DNA of 64,000 nt, from contig CAWJXB010000006.1 of the NCBI GenBank assembly GCA_963846775.1, positions 744,001-808,000 on the forward strand, read 5' to 3'. Both the position numbers and the translations under genes were made by a program. Source of the stretch: CAVYXA01 sp963846775 (lineage in GTDB: Bacteria; Verrucomicrobiota; Verrucomicrobiia; Chthoniobacterales; UBA10450). A model generated the notes under the pieces. The model searched no databases and was not told where the DNA came from. It saw only the letters and a list, made by a program, of their open reading frames with translations. Each line of letters opens with the position of its first letter. Within the stretch, counting starts at the first letter, position 1. Shown piece after piece: positions 40,305-48,670 of this stretch.

Positions 40305-40817
40305 ATGAAACTGGAACAAGACTCATCGAGGAGCGGCTTTGGGCCGCCGTCGGTTTTAAGGTTGGCTGCTGCCGCCTCCCCTCGCCTACGGCGGGCCAAG
40401 GGGAAGCGGTCACTGCATGGCTTCACTCTGCTGGAGATCATGATCGTGGTCGGGATCATTGTGATTCTCCTCGGCTTGGCGATCACCAAAATGGGGAACC
40501 CGACCGGATTTGCCAAGAGTGTTGGCGTGCGAGCTGACATCCAGTCGATCGGCACACAGCTGCGGTTATATGAAAGCATGAACGGATTCTTCCCAACGAC
40601 GGAGCAGGGCCTCATGGCGCTGGTCCAACAGGCGCAGAGCGAGCCACGGCCGACGCGTTGGTACCAGTTATTCAGAGAAGTCCCCAAAGATCCGTGGGGT
40701 AAAGAATACGTTTACCGGAGTCCCGGGATTAAGCATCCTGAAAGCTACGATCTGTATTCCGCTGGCCCGAACCGGATCGATGATAATGGGCAGGGCGACG
40801 ACGATTGGGGCGAGTGA
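40305..40817 (+). CDS. gspG: Major pseudopilin GspG
   Basis: 170 aa with a prepilin cleavage motif HG-FTLLEIMIVVGIIVIL preceded by an unusually long (about 38 aa) basic leader. The C-terminal part has the GspG signature: NGFFPTTEQGLMALV, VPKDPWGKEYVYRSPG and a Ca-site-like ending GPNRIDDNGQGDDDWGE. It forms the pseudopilus that pushes substrates through the outer-membrane channel. Confidence 0.95.
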   Translation: MKLEQDSSRSGFGPPSVLRLAAAASPRLRRAKGKRSLHGFTLLEIMIVVGIIVILLGLAITKMGNPTGFAKSVGVRADIQSIGTQLRLYESMNGFFPTTEQGLMALVQQAQSEPRPTRWYQLFREVPKDPWGKEYVYRSPGIKHPESYDLYSAGPNRIDDNGQGDDDWGE

Positions 40818-40849
40818 ATCGCTTTAACGATCCGACGCTCTAGACCAAG

Positions 40850-40950
40850 TTAGATAAAAGTGTAGCCGCTGTAGCCACGGCCCCGCGGGCCGTCTCTCTG
40901 GCGTGAAGAGCGGTGGTGGACCGGCCACAGGCCGGTGGCTACAACATTTA
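40850..40950. repeat. GTAGCCACGG palindromic repeat
   Basis: CTGTAGCCACGGCCCCGCGG at the left and ACAGGCCGGTGGCTACAAC at the right can pair. Same family as the element at about 26785-26900. It sits exactly where the gspG and gspM-side operons converge and may end both transcripts. Confidence 0.65.
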
Positions 40951-40979
40951 TGAAATCGCGCTAACGTTTCAGCGATTAA

Positions 40980-41603
40980 TCAGTTGAGCTGGCTTTTCGG
41001 CGGCGGCTGCTTTGCTGGATTCGGCACCGGCGCCGGCTGAAGAGGGATGGACCCGGGTGGTGCAGGCAGAAGGGGGTTTCTTTGGATGACGCCTCGCGTG
41101 TGCGGCACGGGCAACGGCGGCAGTTGCTGGCTTTGCAGGTCTTGTCGAATGCCGAGTGCGCGATTCATCGGGATCGGTGGCAAGTCTGCATTCGGCTGTG
41201 ACGCGACTGCTTCGTTAAACCCGATCGTGGCGAACTGACCATCCTTGCTGATGGTGACCTTGGTCGCACCGGGAGTGTCCGACCACTCGATATTGGCAAC
41301 GCCATATCCGTGATCGTTAGGCTTGGCCGTCGTGAGATACTCTTTCAGATTCCGGTCCGAGACGGACATCAGCGTGACCAGATCTACTTCGGGCGTGTGC
41401 GCCGCGTTCGCGACGTAAAGATCCTTCGCCCACGACGGCGCTTGCGCGACCGGCGCTGGTGCGGTTGCGATGGCAAAGGGCGAACGTTTCAGCATTCCTT
41501 CGTATCGCGCAAAATCGGCCCGCTTTGGAACCGCATCTTCGCCTCGAACCACCACCGTAGCGAAGAGGACCAACATCGACATCACACTTGCGTAGTGTTT
41601 CAT
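40980..41603 (-). CDS. Exported Pro-rich protein, last gene of the secretion arm
   Basis: A 207-aa protein with a signal peptide (MKHYASVMSMLVLFATVVVR), a middle domain (RNLKEYLTTAKPNDHGYGVA, ATKVTISKDGQFATIGFNEA) and a Pro-rich tail (PLLPAPPGSIPLQPAPVPNP). Three bases separate it from gspM. Position and the Pro-rich tail suggest a GspC/PilP-like assembly partner, but no family is recognised. Confidence 0.6.
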   Translation of the reverse strand: MKHYASVMSMLVLFATVVVRGEDAVPKRADFARYEGMLKRSPFAIATAPAPVAQAPSWAKDLYVANAAHTPEVDLVTLMSVSDRNLKEYLTTAKPNDHGYGVANIEWSDTPGATKVTISKDGQFATIGFNEAVASQPNADLPPIPMNRALGIRQDLQSQQLPPLPVPHTRGVIQRNPLLPAPPGSIPLQPAPVPNPAKQPPPKSQLN

Positions 41604-41606
41604 GAC

Positions 41607-42161
41607 TTATCCTTTCCGTTGCGCCGGCGCAAACCACCGGGCGATCTTAAATCTTCCGCGCATGACCGTCGGGTCACTGCTGTCGATCGACAGCGTAACG
41701 CCTTCGAACACGATAAATTTCTCCGGCTGCTGTAAATCATAAAGAAAATGGACCAAGTCCGGCCACCCGCTCTTGGTTTCGATGGAGTTGTAAACCGTCT
41801 GGTGCACCGGCGTCGCTTCCCCTGAACCGATCTGCGGGTTCTCAATCAAAACGTTGTATTTCGCGGCAATCGGTTTGATCTGGTCCAACAGCTTGGAAGG
41901 TTCGCCCGAGCCGCTCAACCCTGGCTGGTGTTTCTTGATCCACTGGTCGCGTTTTACCCAGAGATCGCGTTCCTTCATGAAGATTGATTGCTCCATGCGC
42001 GAAGACTGCCGCCCGGCCAGGTCCGTCTGGGCGCGATGCAAGGCCCCTAACAACCAGCTCCAAACCAATAAATTAAGCACTACGAAGACGATCCCGCCAA
42101 TGGCAAGCAGCAGCGTCCGCTCCCGTTTGCTCAACCGCTCGTACCAGGAACTCAGCGTCAT
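41607..42161 (-). CDS. gspM: GspM/PilO-like secretion assembly protein
   Basis: A 184-aa bitopic protein: short cytoplasmic start (WYERLSKRERTLLLAIGG), one membrane segment (LLLAIGGIVFVVLNLLVWSW), a coiled coil (AQTDLAGRQSSRMEQSIFMK) and a ferredoxin-like periplasmic domain (LVHFLYDLQQPEKFIVFEGV). It overlaps gspL by the ATGA pattern (four bases). GspM and GspL form the bridge between the cytoplasmic ATPase and the pseudopilus. Confidence 0.8.
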   Translation of the reverse strand: MTLSSWYERLSKRERTLLLAIGGIVFVVLNLLVWSWLLGALHRAQTDLAGRQSSRMEQSIFMKERDLWVKRDQWIKKHQPGLSGSGEPSKLLDQIKPIAAKYNVLIENPQIGSGEATPVHQTVYNSIETKSGWPDLVHFLYDLQQPEKFIVFEGVTLSIDSSDPTVMRGRFKIARWFAPAQRKG

Positions 42162-43411
42162 CGCGGGCGTCCCTCCAGACGAAATTGGGCGTGGCCATTT
42201 GGTAAAATGCGCGGATCACCCATTTGGAATTGAAAGATTTGCAGGCCTGGATTCTTCTTAACTTTCTCGGCAAAATCGTAAGCGAGTTGCGCGGTATCCG
42301 CTTCGCCATCGACCGAGAGCTGGCGGGCGGATTGATTGTAAGTGGTGATGTGCACTTCCTTGGAGGGCAAGCTCTCGAACAAGTGCAGCAGAATTTCCAC
42401 CGGGTAATAGCGCGAGTCGATGGCGGGCGAGAGCGTCTTCCAGTTTGACTCAGTCCCGCGGACGAATTCGATCTGTGGTTCGTCGCGCGTGATCGCCTGG
42501 TCGAGCCGGCTGATCCGAAAACGGTTGATGCCAAGCACGGTCAGCAGCAGAACAAAAATTCCTGCATAAATTCCCCCAGCCCATATCAGGCGCTTCCGCC
42601 ATTCGCTCATTCTCTCCAACCGAACACGCCGTCGCCGCCAGCTCTCCGGCAACAAGTTCAGCTTCACGTTCGCCGGCGGCCGCTCGACGCTTACCATTTC
42701 CGCCGGCGTAGAAAGAATCCCCTGCACCGTGTCGCGCAATTCGTAGCAGGATTCATCCAGCAACACGTTCGGGAAACCGGCGCTGATCCCCTGCAATTCT
42801 GCACTCAGAGCCAATTGGGGCAGCTCCATTTTCAATTGCTCCGGCCCGGCATGGTCGATGGTGCGGGCCAGACTCATCTTGCCATTTTCTGTTACCGCAG
42901 AAACGAGCGATTCCCCCTCGGGATAAATCAGCAAAGCGTTCCCTTGTGGCGCATAGGTGCTCGCGCGCTGTGACGCGTAGACCGTCACCTGCCGCGGAAT
43001 GTAGCCGCGGTCCAGTAAGGGCGCCGCAAGCTCCGCCAGCTGTTCGTTCCGGACCGCGACCGCGGAAACGACACTGCCCTCAGCGTTTTGCTCGATCACT
43101 TCGAAATCGGTCGTCACTTCTTCAGGCGAGAACGGCAGCGCCTTTTCGATTTGCAGCCGGACCATCTCCGCGAACTCGGCCGGATCGGCGCTGGGAAGAT
43201 GAAGTCGTTGGGCCAGAACGGCGGAGACAGGCAGGCCGAGCACGAAATTGTCCTCCGATTTCATCAACGGCACCGCTTCATCGAGGGAGTGCAGCAAACG
43301 CACGTCCCACACGCCATTGCCGTCGCGCGACTGCAAGAAGTTCCAGCCGTGGGCAGTCGGCGTAATAAAAATCGATGTGGCTTTAGCGTCGATGACTAAA
43401 ACTCCTTCCAA
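42158..43411 (-). CDS. gspL: GspL-like protein (PilM-PilN fusion layout)
   Basis: A 417-aa protein. The N-terminal 240 residues have an actin-like fold reminiscent of PilM (VLVIDAKATSIFITPTAHGW, MVRLQIEKALPFSPEEVTTD, LLIYPEGESLVSAVTENGKM). One membrane segment follows (LIWAGGIYAGIFVLLLTVLG, about 285), then a PilN-like periplasmic domain (ILLHLFESLPSKEVHITTYN). It anchors the GspE ATPase to the inner membrane in known systems. It overlaps the end of gspK by 16 bases. Confidence 0.82.
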   Translation of the reverse strand: MEGVLVIDAKATSIFITPTAHGWNFLQSRDGNGVWDVRLLHSLDEAVPLMKSEDNFVLGLPVSAVLAQRLHLPSADPAEFAEMVRLQIEKALPFSPEEVTTDFEVIEQNAEGSVVSAVAVRNEQLAELAAPLLDRGYIPRQVTVYASQRASTYAPQGNALLIYPEGESLVSAVTENGKMSLARTIDHAGPEQLKMELPQLALSAELQGISAGFPNVLLDESCYELRDTVQGILSTPAEMVSVERPPANVKLNLLPESWRRRRVRLERMSEWRKRLIWAGGIYAGIFVLLLTVLGINRFRISRLDQAITRDEPQIEFVRGTESNWKTLSPAIDSRYYPVEILLHLFESLPSKEVHITTYNQSARQLSVDGEADTAQLAYDFAEKVKKNPGLQIFQFQMGDPRILPNGHAQFRLEGRPR

Positions 43412-44331
43412 GTAATCAATTGCGGAGTGGTACCGGTCTGGCGAAAGACCAGTTGCACTGTTCGCTGCACGTTGCCCGATTGTCCAACGCTCACAACGCG
43501 AAAGACCTGATCTTTGAATCCAATTAACGTCCCGAGTTGTTTGAATTGCTCTTCGGAAAGGCTAAGCGCCCCGCGCACATCGTTCAGGCTTTGAAAAACT
43601 GTGTCGTCGTCCGTGCCATCAATTCCGTCCGGACCGCGACGCAATTCCAGGAAACGATCGACCGTCGATTCGTTCATTCCCGGCAAAGCCAGGAGCACAT
43701 CGCGCGACGCCCAGGCCACATCGACCGGGCCCGAACTGTTGAGGGTAAAATCCTCATCCCATCCCGGCGCGGACGTGAATTCCTCCCAGCCCTGGACTTT
43801 CTTCAAATCATCGATCCGCGTGAGCAGTTGGTGCGCAGGATGATAATCGTCACTTTCCGGCGGCGCATTCAGCCGATGGAGACCGACGTTCGGACTGACC
43901 CAGTCGAGGAGTGCATCCATCATGGCGTCGCGCTCGTTCAGATCGATCCCTTTGTTCTCCAGATAGCGCCGCAGCACCTCAAGCCGGTTTTGATCTTCAC
44001 CCGCGACTAACCAGTTGATGTTCAACCGCCCGCCCTCGCCGGTAATGTGCGCCTGATAACCAAGGCGCGGCCCCATTTCCCGTTTCAAATTCTTCGAGTC
44101 CGGCTTGATCAGGGGATGAAATGCCACCTCCGTCCCGGAACAAGCCATCGCTTCAGCTTCGAGGCGGCGGTTTGCGCCGCCGGATAACGACATGCGTGTA
44201 TTGATGTCGAGCGCCCAGGAGATCACCATCGCGCTGAGCAGAAAGAGCGCCCATAACGCCAGCATGATGGCTGCGCCCCGGCGACTTGCCTTCCGACCCC
44301 TGACCTCTGACCTCTGATCTCTGATCTTCAT
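43396..44331 (-). CDS. gspK: Minor pseudopilin GspK
   Basis: A 311-aa protein: N-terminal prepilin-like segment without a conserved Glu5 (RRGAAIMLALWALFLLSAMV), as in GspK. The large inserted domain includes RLNINWLVAGEDQNRLEVLR, MMDALLDWVSPNVGLHR and the helix-hairpin-helix-like LLALPGMNESTVDRFLEL. GspK caps the pseudopilus tip with GspI and GspJ. The start (44331) overlaps the gspJ stop as ATGA. Its first residues (MKIRDQRSEVRGRKAS) are encoded by CTGACCTCTGACC repeat words, an example of a repeat being co-opted as coding sequence. Confidence 0.88.
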   Translation of the reverse strand: MKIRDQRSEVRGRKASRRGAAIMLALWALFLLSAMVISWALDINTRMSLSGGANRRLEAEAMACSGTEVAFHPLIKPDSKNLKREMGPRLGYQAHITGEGGRLNINWLVAGEDQNRLEVLRRYLENKGIDLNERDAMMDALLDWVSPNVGLHRLNAPPESDDYHPAHQLLTRIDDLKKVQGWEEFTSAPGWDEDFTLNSSGPVDVAWASRDVLLALPGMNESTVDRFLELRRGPDGIDGTDDDTVFQSLNDVRGALSLSEEQFKQLGTLIGFKDQVFRVVSVGQSGNVQRTVQLVFRQTGTTPQLITWKEF

Positions 44332-44963
44332 CAATAGGGCGTTCGGCCTAACGGAACAATAACCTCCCACGGAACCGGTGCGTCAGTGCGCCCGATCGTC
44401 ACCTTCACCAGCCGCGGCAAAATCAAAGTGTCGTTCCAGCGGTCCACCCAGATGTTGAGCCGCGGATCGTAATAACGAATTTGCAACGCGACAATGTCCT
44501 CGATCAACGGCACCCACGTGTCCCTATCATGGACCACCTCCGATTCCCCGCTCGGCCGACGCAGCAACCCGAGATCGTACTGGCCATTCTTTTTCCGGGA
44601 GGCTTGCATCCGGAGAAAAACCATGAAATCGCCCGGCGCATAACGAGTAAGCACGCCCGGCCCAGCACCGCAAGTCCAACGGATTTCGTCGCGCGAACGG
44701 TCGTTCAACTTGGCCGGCTCCCCCGTCAACGCTTCCTGCCCCGGCGACAAACCTTGCCATTGCGAGAGCAATAGCTCGCGCAAGCCATCGTAACGGGCAT
44801 CGGCTGCGCTGGCATCGGTCGAAGCACGGACGGCAATCAAATTCGCCTGCACAAACCGATAAATGGACAGCGCCATCATCCCCATGATCGCCACAGCCAG
44901 CGTGACCTCCAGCAAAGTGAATGCGCGATCCCGCCCTGATTTGTTAGCCCGGCCGATAAACAT
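44331..44963 (-). CDS. gspJ: Minor pseudopilin GspJ
   Basis: A 210-aa protein with the prepilin motif RAFTLLEVTLAVAIMGMMAL and a GspJ-type C-terminal domain (SEVVHDRDTWVPLIEDIVAL, LQIRYYDPRLNIWVDRWND, LPRLVKVTIGRTD). Overlaps gspI by 20 bases. Part of the tip complex of the pseudopilus. Confidence 0.9.
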   Translation of the reverse strand: MFIGRANKSGRDRAFTLLEVTLAVAIMGMMALSIYRFVQANLIAVRASTDASAADARYDGLRELLLSQWQGLSPGQEALTGEPAKLNDRSRDEIRWTCGAGPGVLTRYAPGDFMVFLRMQASRKKNGQYDLGLLRRPSGESEVVHDRDTWVPLIEDIVALQIRYYDPRLNIWVDRWNDTLILPRLVKVTIGRTDAPVPWEVIVPLGRTPY

Positions 44964-45363
44964 AAAACTCGATCTGCTTCGATTGCGTGACGCCGCCCTT
45001 TTCCCATTTCGCCGTCAACCTCACCAGGTTCACACCTGTTAGACGACCCCCATCCGATTCCGTTAAATTCGCAGGCGTCGTTTTCTGGATCAGCACGATT
45101 TTTCCGTAACCACTGTCGATCTTGATTGGTTTGGGCGACACATCCGGCGGTCCGGGTTTAGTCTGAATTTCCGCCATCCGGTTCCACAAAATCTCGCGTG
45201 CCCGCGCCTCTTCCGCGCTGAGTGCGCTCGCGTTTAGGCAATTTCCCACTGCCCGACCGAGCGCAACAACGCCGATGGCGAAGATGGTCACGCCGAGCAG
45301 GACTTCGTAAAGCGCAAAGCCGACTCGACGTTTTCGAATTTCTCTTTCATTATCTCGCCGCAT
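44944..45363 (-). CDS. gspI: Minor pseudopilin GspI
   Basis: A 139-aa protein with VGFALYEVLLGVTIFAIGVV as the prepilin segment (the usual Phe is present, Thr is replaced by Ala) and a short soluble domain including ARAREILWNRMAEIQTKPG. It overlaps gspH by 14 bases. The order H-I-J-K-L-M is the standard one. Confidence 0.88.
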   Translation of the reverse strand: MRRDNEREIRKRRVGFALYEVLLGVTIFAIGVVALGRAVGNCLNASALSAEEARAREILWNRMAEIQTKPGPPDVSPKPIKIDSGYGKIVLIQKTTPANLTESDGGRLTGVNLVRLTAKWEKGGVTQSKQIEFYVYRPG

Positions 45364-45829
45364 AATTCGTTAGCTCCGGTCGCCCCGTCAATGGCGAGTA
45401 ATGTGCAGTCCACGTGCCATTGTGTCCTTTGAATTCGATGATGGCCGGCTCGCATATACCCGAAGACCAGAAAATCCATTCGCCTGGCGGTTTCTTGACC
45501 AGCGCGACCGGGAACGAAATTGCCAGCACGTCGCCTTTATCGAGATGAAGCTCGTCCGTGTTCTTTTCTTCCTCATCTTTGGCAAATCCTTCCGGTCGCA
45601 ATGCCACCGCTTCCTTGTGCCAGACGATCAGATACGGCCGGTGCTCCGTCACGGCCCGTTGCTGCGCCTGAAGCACCAGCGCGTTAAATCCATCATAGGA
45701 ACGCCGCAGCCGTTTATCGGCCAGCACCCCGTTCAAACTCGGGATCGCCAGCAACAGCAGGATCATCAAAATGGAAACGGAGATGATGACTTCCAGCAAA
45801 GTGAAAGCCGGCGAACGACGCATGGGCAA
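45350..45829 (-). CDS. gspH: Minor pseudopilin GspH
   Basis: A 159-aa protein with PAFTLLEVIISVSILMILLL at the start, then a GspH-type soluble domain (YDGFNALVLQAQQRAVTEHR, LIVWHKEAVALRPEGF, IIEFKGHNGTWTAHYSPLTG). First gene of the minus-strand arm. Its promoter should lie in the 186-bp gap before 46016, within or beside the repeat. Confidence 0.88.
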   Translation of the reverse strand: MPMRRSPAFTLLEVIISVSILMILLLLAIPSLNGVLADKRLRRSYDGFNALVLQAQQRAVTEHRPYLIVWHKEAVALRPEGFAKDEEEKNTDELHLDKGDVLAISFPVALVKKPPGEWIFWSSGICEPAIIEFKGHNGTWTAHYSPLTGRPELTNYAAR

Positions 45830-45858
45830 AGTTACCCTGAATGCGGAAAATCACAACA

Positions 45859-45940
45859 CGCCAGGCGATTCAGCGTTGCAAAGTCGAGCGTTGCGAGTTA
45901 AGCGTTTTCTTACCCCTCCCCTGGCTCTCTTTCTTCGCTT
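45859..45940. repeat. Direct repeat, copy A (left of the methyltransferase gene)
   Basis: Contains GGCGATTCAGCGTTG, GAGCGTTGCGAGTTAAGCG, TTTTCTTACCCCTCCC and TTTCTTCGCTTT in that order. Copy B at 47218-47300 has the same words in the same orientation with about 80 percent matching by eye. The two bracket the methyltransferase gene. Confidence 0.7.
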
Positions 45941-46015
45941 TCAAAAAAGCGCGCGTCCACGGCAGAGTTTTGCACCCACAGATCTTGATTTTCGAATCGC
46001 CTCCGACAAGGATTC

Positions 46016-47134
46016 TCAAACTGAGATTAGTTTGCCGAGGCTCTGATAGAGGACGCGACGTGTGCTACGCGCGTGCTCGTTGCGAATCTCGAATGGAATC
46101 GACATCAACCGCAACGCAAACGGAATGAGCGCGCTCTTGTCTCGCGGCAGTTGAACGGCACCGATATTTCCGCCGCCGCCGGTTGCCCAGCGTGGCGGGG
46201 AACAGGTTGTGATCTTTCGGAATGGCCAGTGATTGAAGAGCCATTCGGCGCCATAAACCGGTTCCCAACCAGGGGGCCGTCCCACCGCGATTGCCTTACG
46301 AGTCATCGTGCCAAAGTTAATGTCGTGCAGGAGAATCCAACCATCGCCGCGAACGTAGGGAGCGAGCCGAAGCAGATCGAGCAGCGGAAATGGGTGACGA
46401 TGATCCGCGTCGATAAAGGCGAGTTCCAATTCGTCGCGGCGCGCTAGTTGTGAGACGAAGCTCGAATCTGCTGGAATATGCATATGTATCATTGGGGCGA
46501 GTTCCGGAAACAATTCTGCGATCTCGAAACCGGTCGGCCGCGTCTGGTCGGGAACGCATTGCGCGCTGACGTCGATCGTATCAACCCAGATCGCGTCGCA
46601 GTTTCCATGGCGACGAGCCAGGGCGGCTGCAATAATTCCGGCGGAAAAGCCACCCAAGGTTCCAATTTCGAGGACCCGACGCGGCGCCAGAATACTGACG
46701 AATGCATTCAGAAAAAGAACATCGCGGTATTCAATCGTCCCTGGATAATACTTCCGGCGCTTCGGGATTGAAGCAAGAAACTCCACCTCGCCCGGTGACG
46801 GATTTTTGCCGGCTTGTCCAAGCATGGCGGCAAGTTGGCTGAAGCCCGACTCAAATTCCGCCTCGCCATTGATCTGGCACACTTCAGGAGGCGCTGGCAA
46901 GCGTGTCCGGAAAAGAAAATGAACCGACCGGCGAAAAGCCTTTGTCCGCATACCCGGCGCCGCGTGGCAAACCGCATCGACCACCGCGATGACAGGCAGC
47001 TTAAGGGCCGCCCCTAACAGGCGATCCATGAAGTCGCGTCCGGATCGTCGCACCTTCCGCAACCAGTCGCGCCCGCCGTGCGACAGGTGCCGCAATCCCC
47101 AAAGCCTTGAACCTTTCCCAAGACGCCAATTCAT
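46016..47134 (-). CDS. Class I SAM-dependent methyltransferase (Methyltransf_24-like)
   Basis: A 372-aa protein with a SAM-binding Rossmann core: APRRVLEIGTLGGFSAGIIA (motif I), DAIWVDTIDVS, ELELAFIDADHRHPFPLLDL (motif IV) and DGWILLHDINFG. The acidic DADHRH pattern is typical of the methyltransferase 24 / O-methyltransferase-like or cephalosporin-hydroxylase-like groups. A basic N-terminal extension of about 100 residues includes a possible membrane-associated helix (LLGAALKLPVIAVVDAV). The substrate is unknown. The gene stands alone between two direct repeats, so it could be a recent arrival. Confidence 0.75.
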   Translation of the reverse strand: MNWRLGKGSRLWGLRHLSHGGRDWLRKVRRSGRDFMDRLLGAALKLPVIAVVDAVCHAAPGMRTKAFRRSVHFLFRTRLPAPPEVCQINGEAEFESGFSQLAAMLGQAGKNPSPGEVEFLASIPKRRKYYPGTIEYRDVLFLNAFVSILAPRRVLEIGTLGGFSAGIIAAALARRHGNCDAIWVDTIDVSAQCVPDQTRPTGFEIAELFPELAPMIHMHIPADSSFVSQLARRDELELAFIDADHRHPFPLLDLLRLAPYVRGDGWILLHDINFGTMTRKAIAVGRPPGWEPVYGAEWLFNHWPFRKITTCSPPRWATGGGGNIGAVQLPRDKSALIPFALRLMSIPFEIRNEHARSTRRVLYQSLGKLISV

Positions 47135-47509
47135 AGAAACTCGAGAGTTTCTTCAATTCTTAGCGGTGAACAACGGCCAGTTTGGCGTTGGGCACCTCCA
47201 GCAAGAAAGTCATCCCGCGCCGGGCGATTCGGCGTTGGAAGTTGAGCGTTGCGCGTTAAGCGTTTTCTTCCGCCCCCCGGCCCCGGCTTTCTTCGCTTTT
47301 CCTGGAAGACACTCATACGAACTTTATTTAGCTCATCAGCCCTACGTCATCTGGCTGGGTTTACGATCCTGATCTTTCTGCTTATTTTTCTTATTACACT
47401 GGCAATCCTGGGTGCATGAGGAAGCTTACTGGAGAAGACAACGAACGCGGTCGTGAGCAGGCTTCTTCCAAAACGTACGGCTGTGCCGACTTAGCGATTT
47501 AACGACTTC
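47135..47509. repeat. Gene-free stretch with direct repeat copy B (47218-47300)
   Basis: No gene is supported. Copy B of the direct repeat (GGCGATTCGGCGTTGG, GAGCGTTGCGCGTTAAGCG, TTTTCTTCCGCCCC) is in the left half. The cupin promoter should lie in the last 150 bases. Confidence 0.6.
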
Positions 47510-47935
47510 ATGAAAACCGACATCGAACTCAGCGCAGTCGAAGATCATGATGGAATACTCACCGTTCGCGGCGGAGGCAAGCGACGTGACTGGAACGGGA
47601 TTCATTACAAACAGGGCATGTCGGCAAAAAATGTCGGCACCAAAAAATTGTCGGCCAACATCGCCACTATTCCACCCGGCGGCGTGGCTTACGCGCACAT
47701 TCACGTCGATTTCGAAGTAATCCTCTATATCATCGAAGGAAAAGTTCGTCACGAGTTCGGAGATGGCTGCAAACAGTCGATTGAAAACGAAGCCGGCGAT
47801 TTCATTTACATCAAACCCGGCGTGCCTCACGAAGTTTTCAACATGAGCGATACCGAGCCGGTCGTCGCGTTTGTCGCGCGTTCCTCGGCAAAGGAGTGGG
47901 ATGACATTATTCCCTACGACCGAAAGAAGCCGTAA
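47510..47935 (+). CDS. Single-domain cupin protein
   Basis: A 141-aa cupin. Metal-site motifs: AYAHIHVDFEVILYIIEGKV (His-x-His and the Glu) and KPGVPHEVFNMSD (second His). The FDS-like LSANIATIPPGGV precedes it. Members can be dioxygenases, isomerases or sensors; no substrate is indicated. The next gene starts 67 bases on, so co-transcription is possible. Confidence 0.85.
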   Translation: MKTDIELSAVEDHDGILTVRGGGKRRDWNGIHYKQGMSAKNVGTKKLSANIATIPPGGVAYAHIHVDFEVILYIIEGKVRHEFGDGCKQSIENEAGDFIYIKPGVPHEVFNMSDTEPVVAFVARSSAKEWDDIIPYDRKKP

Positions 47936-48002
47936 TTCGCCCCGAAGAAGCAGCGCGTGCAGCCGGTCGTTACATGGAGCAAGTCTTACCTATCCTTCCG
48001 TT

Positions 48003-48419
48003 ATGAAAACAACCTGCCTTCTATCCTTCCTTTTTGGAGTCGCACTTATGGCTACTTTCACTACTCTCGGCCAGTCAAAGTCATCGCAGCACGTTTACGA
48101 GCTGCGCATGTATCACGTGAATCCAGGTAAAGTGGATGCGCTCGTCGCGCGCTTCCGCGATTACACCGAGGCGCTTTTCAAACGACATCACATGAAAAGC
48201 ATCGGGTATTGGCGACCGCAGGATCCACCATATTCGCAGAACTTGTTTATCTACATTCTGGAGCATCCCAGCCGTGAGGAAGCGAAGAAGAACTGGCAGG
48301 CATTCCAGGACGATCCGGAATGGAAAAGAGTGAAGGCCGAGTCTGAGACTGATGGGCCGTTAGCGAATCACATCGACAGCTATTTCATGGATCCAACCGA
48401 TTTTTCGGCACTGCATTGA
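48003..48419 (+). CDS. Exported NIPSNAP-family protein
   Basis: 138 aa, with a signal peptide (CLLSFLFGVALMATFTTLGQ) before a NIPSNAP ferredoxin-like domain: HVYELRMYHVNPGKVDALVA, MKSIGYWRPQD, FIYILEHPSREEAKKNWQAF, DDPEWKRVKAESETDG. The ATG at 48003 starts the signal peptide. Function of the family in bacteria is not settled; a role in stress or small-molecule handling is possible. Confidence 0.8.
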   Translation: MKTTCLLSFLFGVALMATFTTLGQSKSSQHVYELRMYHVNPGKVDALVARFRDYTEALFKRHHMKSIGYWRPQDPPYSQNLFIYILEHPSREEAKKNWQAFQDDPEWKRVKAESETDGPLANHIDSYFMDPTDFSALH

Positions 48420-48447
48420 AAGTCAACCGCTACGAAAGGCAAACAAA

Positions 48448-48612
48448 ATGCCACACGTCACAGTTAGAAACGAAAACGGACAGAACATCGACGTCTTTTA
48501 TAAGACTGAGGCAGCGGACAGCCGATCGTTTTCCGTTACGGCTGGCCTCTCTCGGCCGATGATTTTGGGACCCGCAGATGCGCATTCGAATCGAGGGAAC
48601 GGATGCAAATGA
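48448..48612 (+). pseudogene. Remnant of an alpha/beta hydrolase (chloroperoxidase-like)
   Basis: The ATG at 48448 begins MPHVTVRNENGQNIDVFYK, the typical N-terminus of non-haem chloroperoxidase-like hydrolases. About 25 codons on, the sense moves to another frame (GQPIVFRYGWPLSADDFGT, matching the oxyanion-hole HGWPL region of the family). After that nothing recognisable follows. Both truncated and frameshifted. Confidence 0.65.
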
Positions 48613-48670
48613 GACTATGCGCGAACTCGAACAACTGATTCAATCAGGCTTCGACGAGGACTCGCTATGA
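48578..48670 (+). CDS. Possible 30-aa peptide overlapping the RND adaptor start
   Basis: An ATG at 48578 opens a frame of 30 codons, mostly acidic (RIEGTDANETMRELEQLIQS), whose TGA overlaps the next ATG as ATGA. It may be a leader or coupling peptide, or a leftover of the hydrolase remnant. Weak support. Confidence 0.3.
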   Translation: MRIRIEGTDANETMRELEQLIQSGFDEDSL

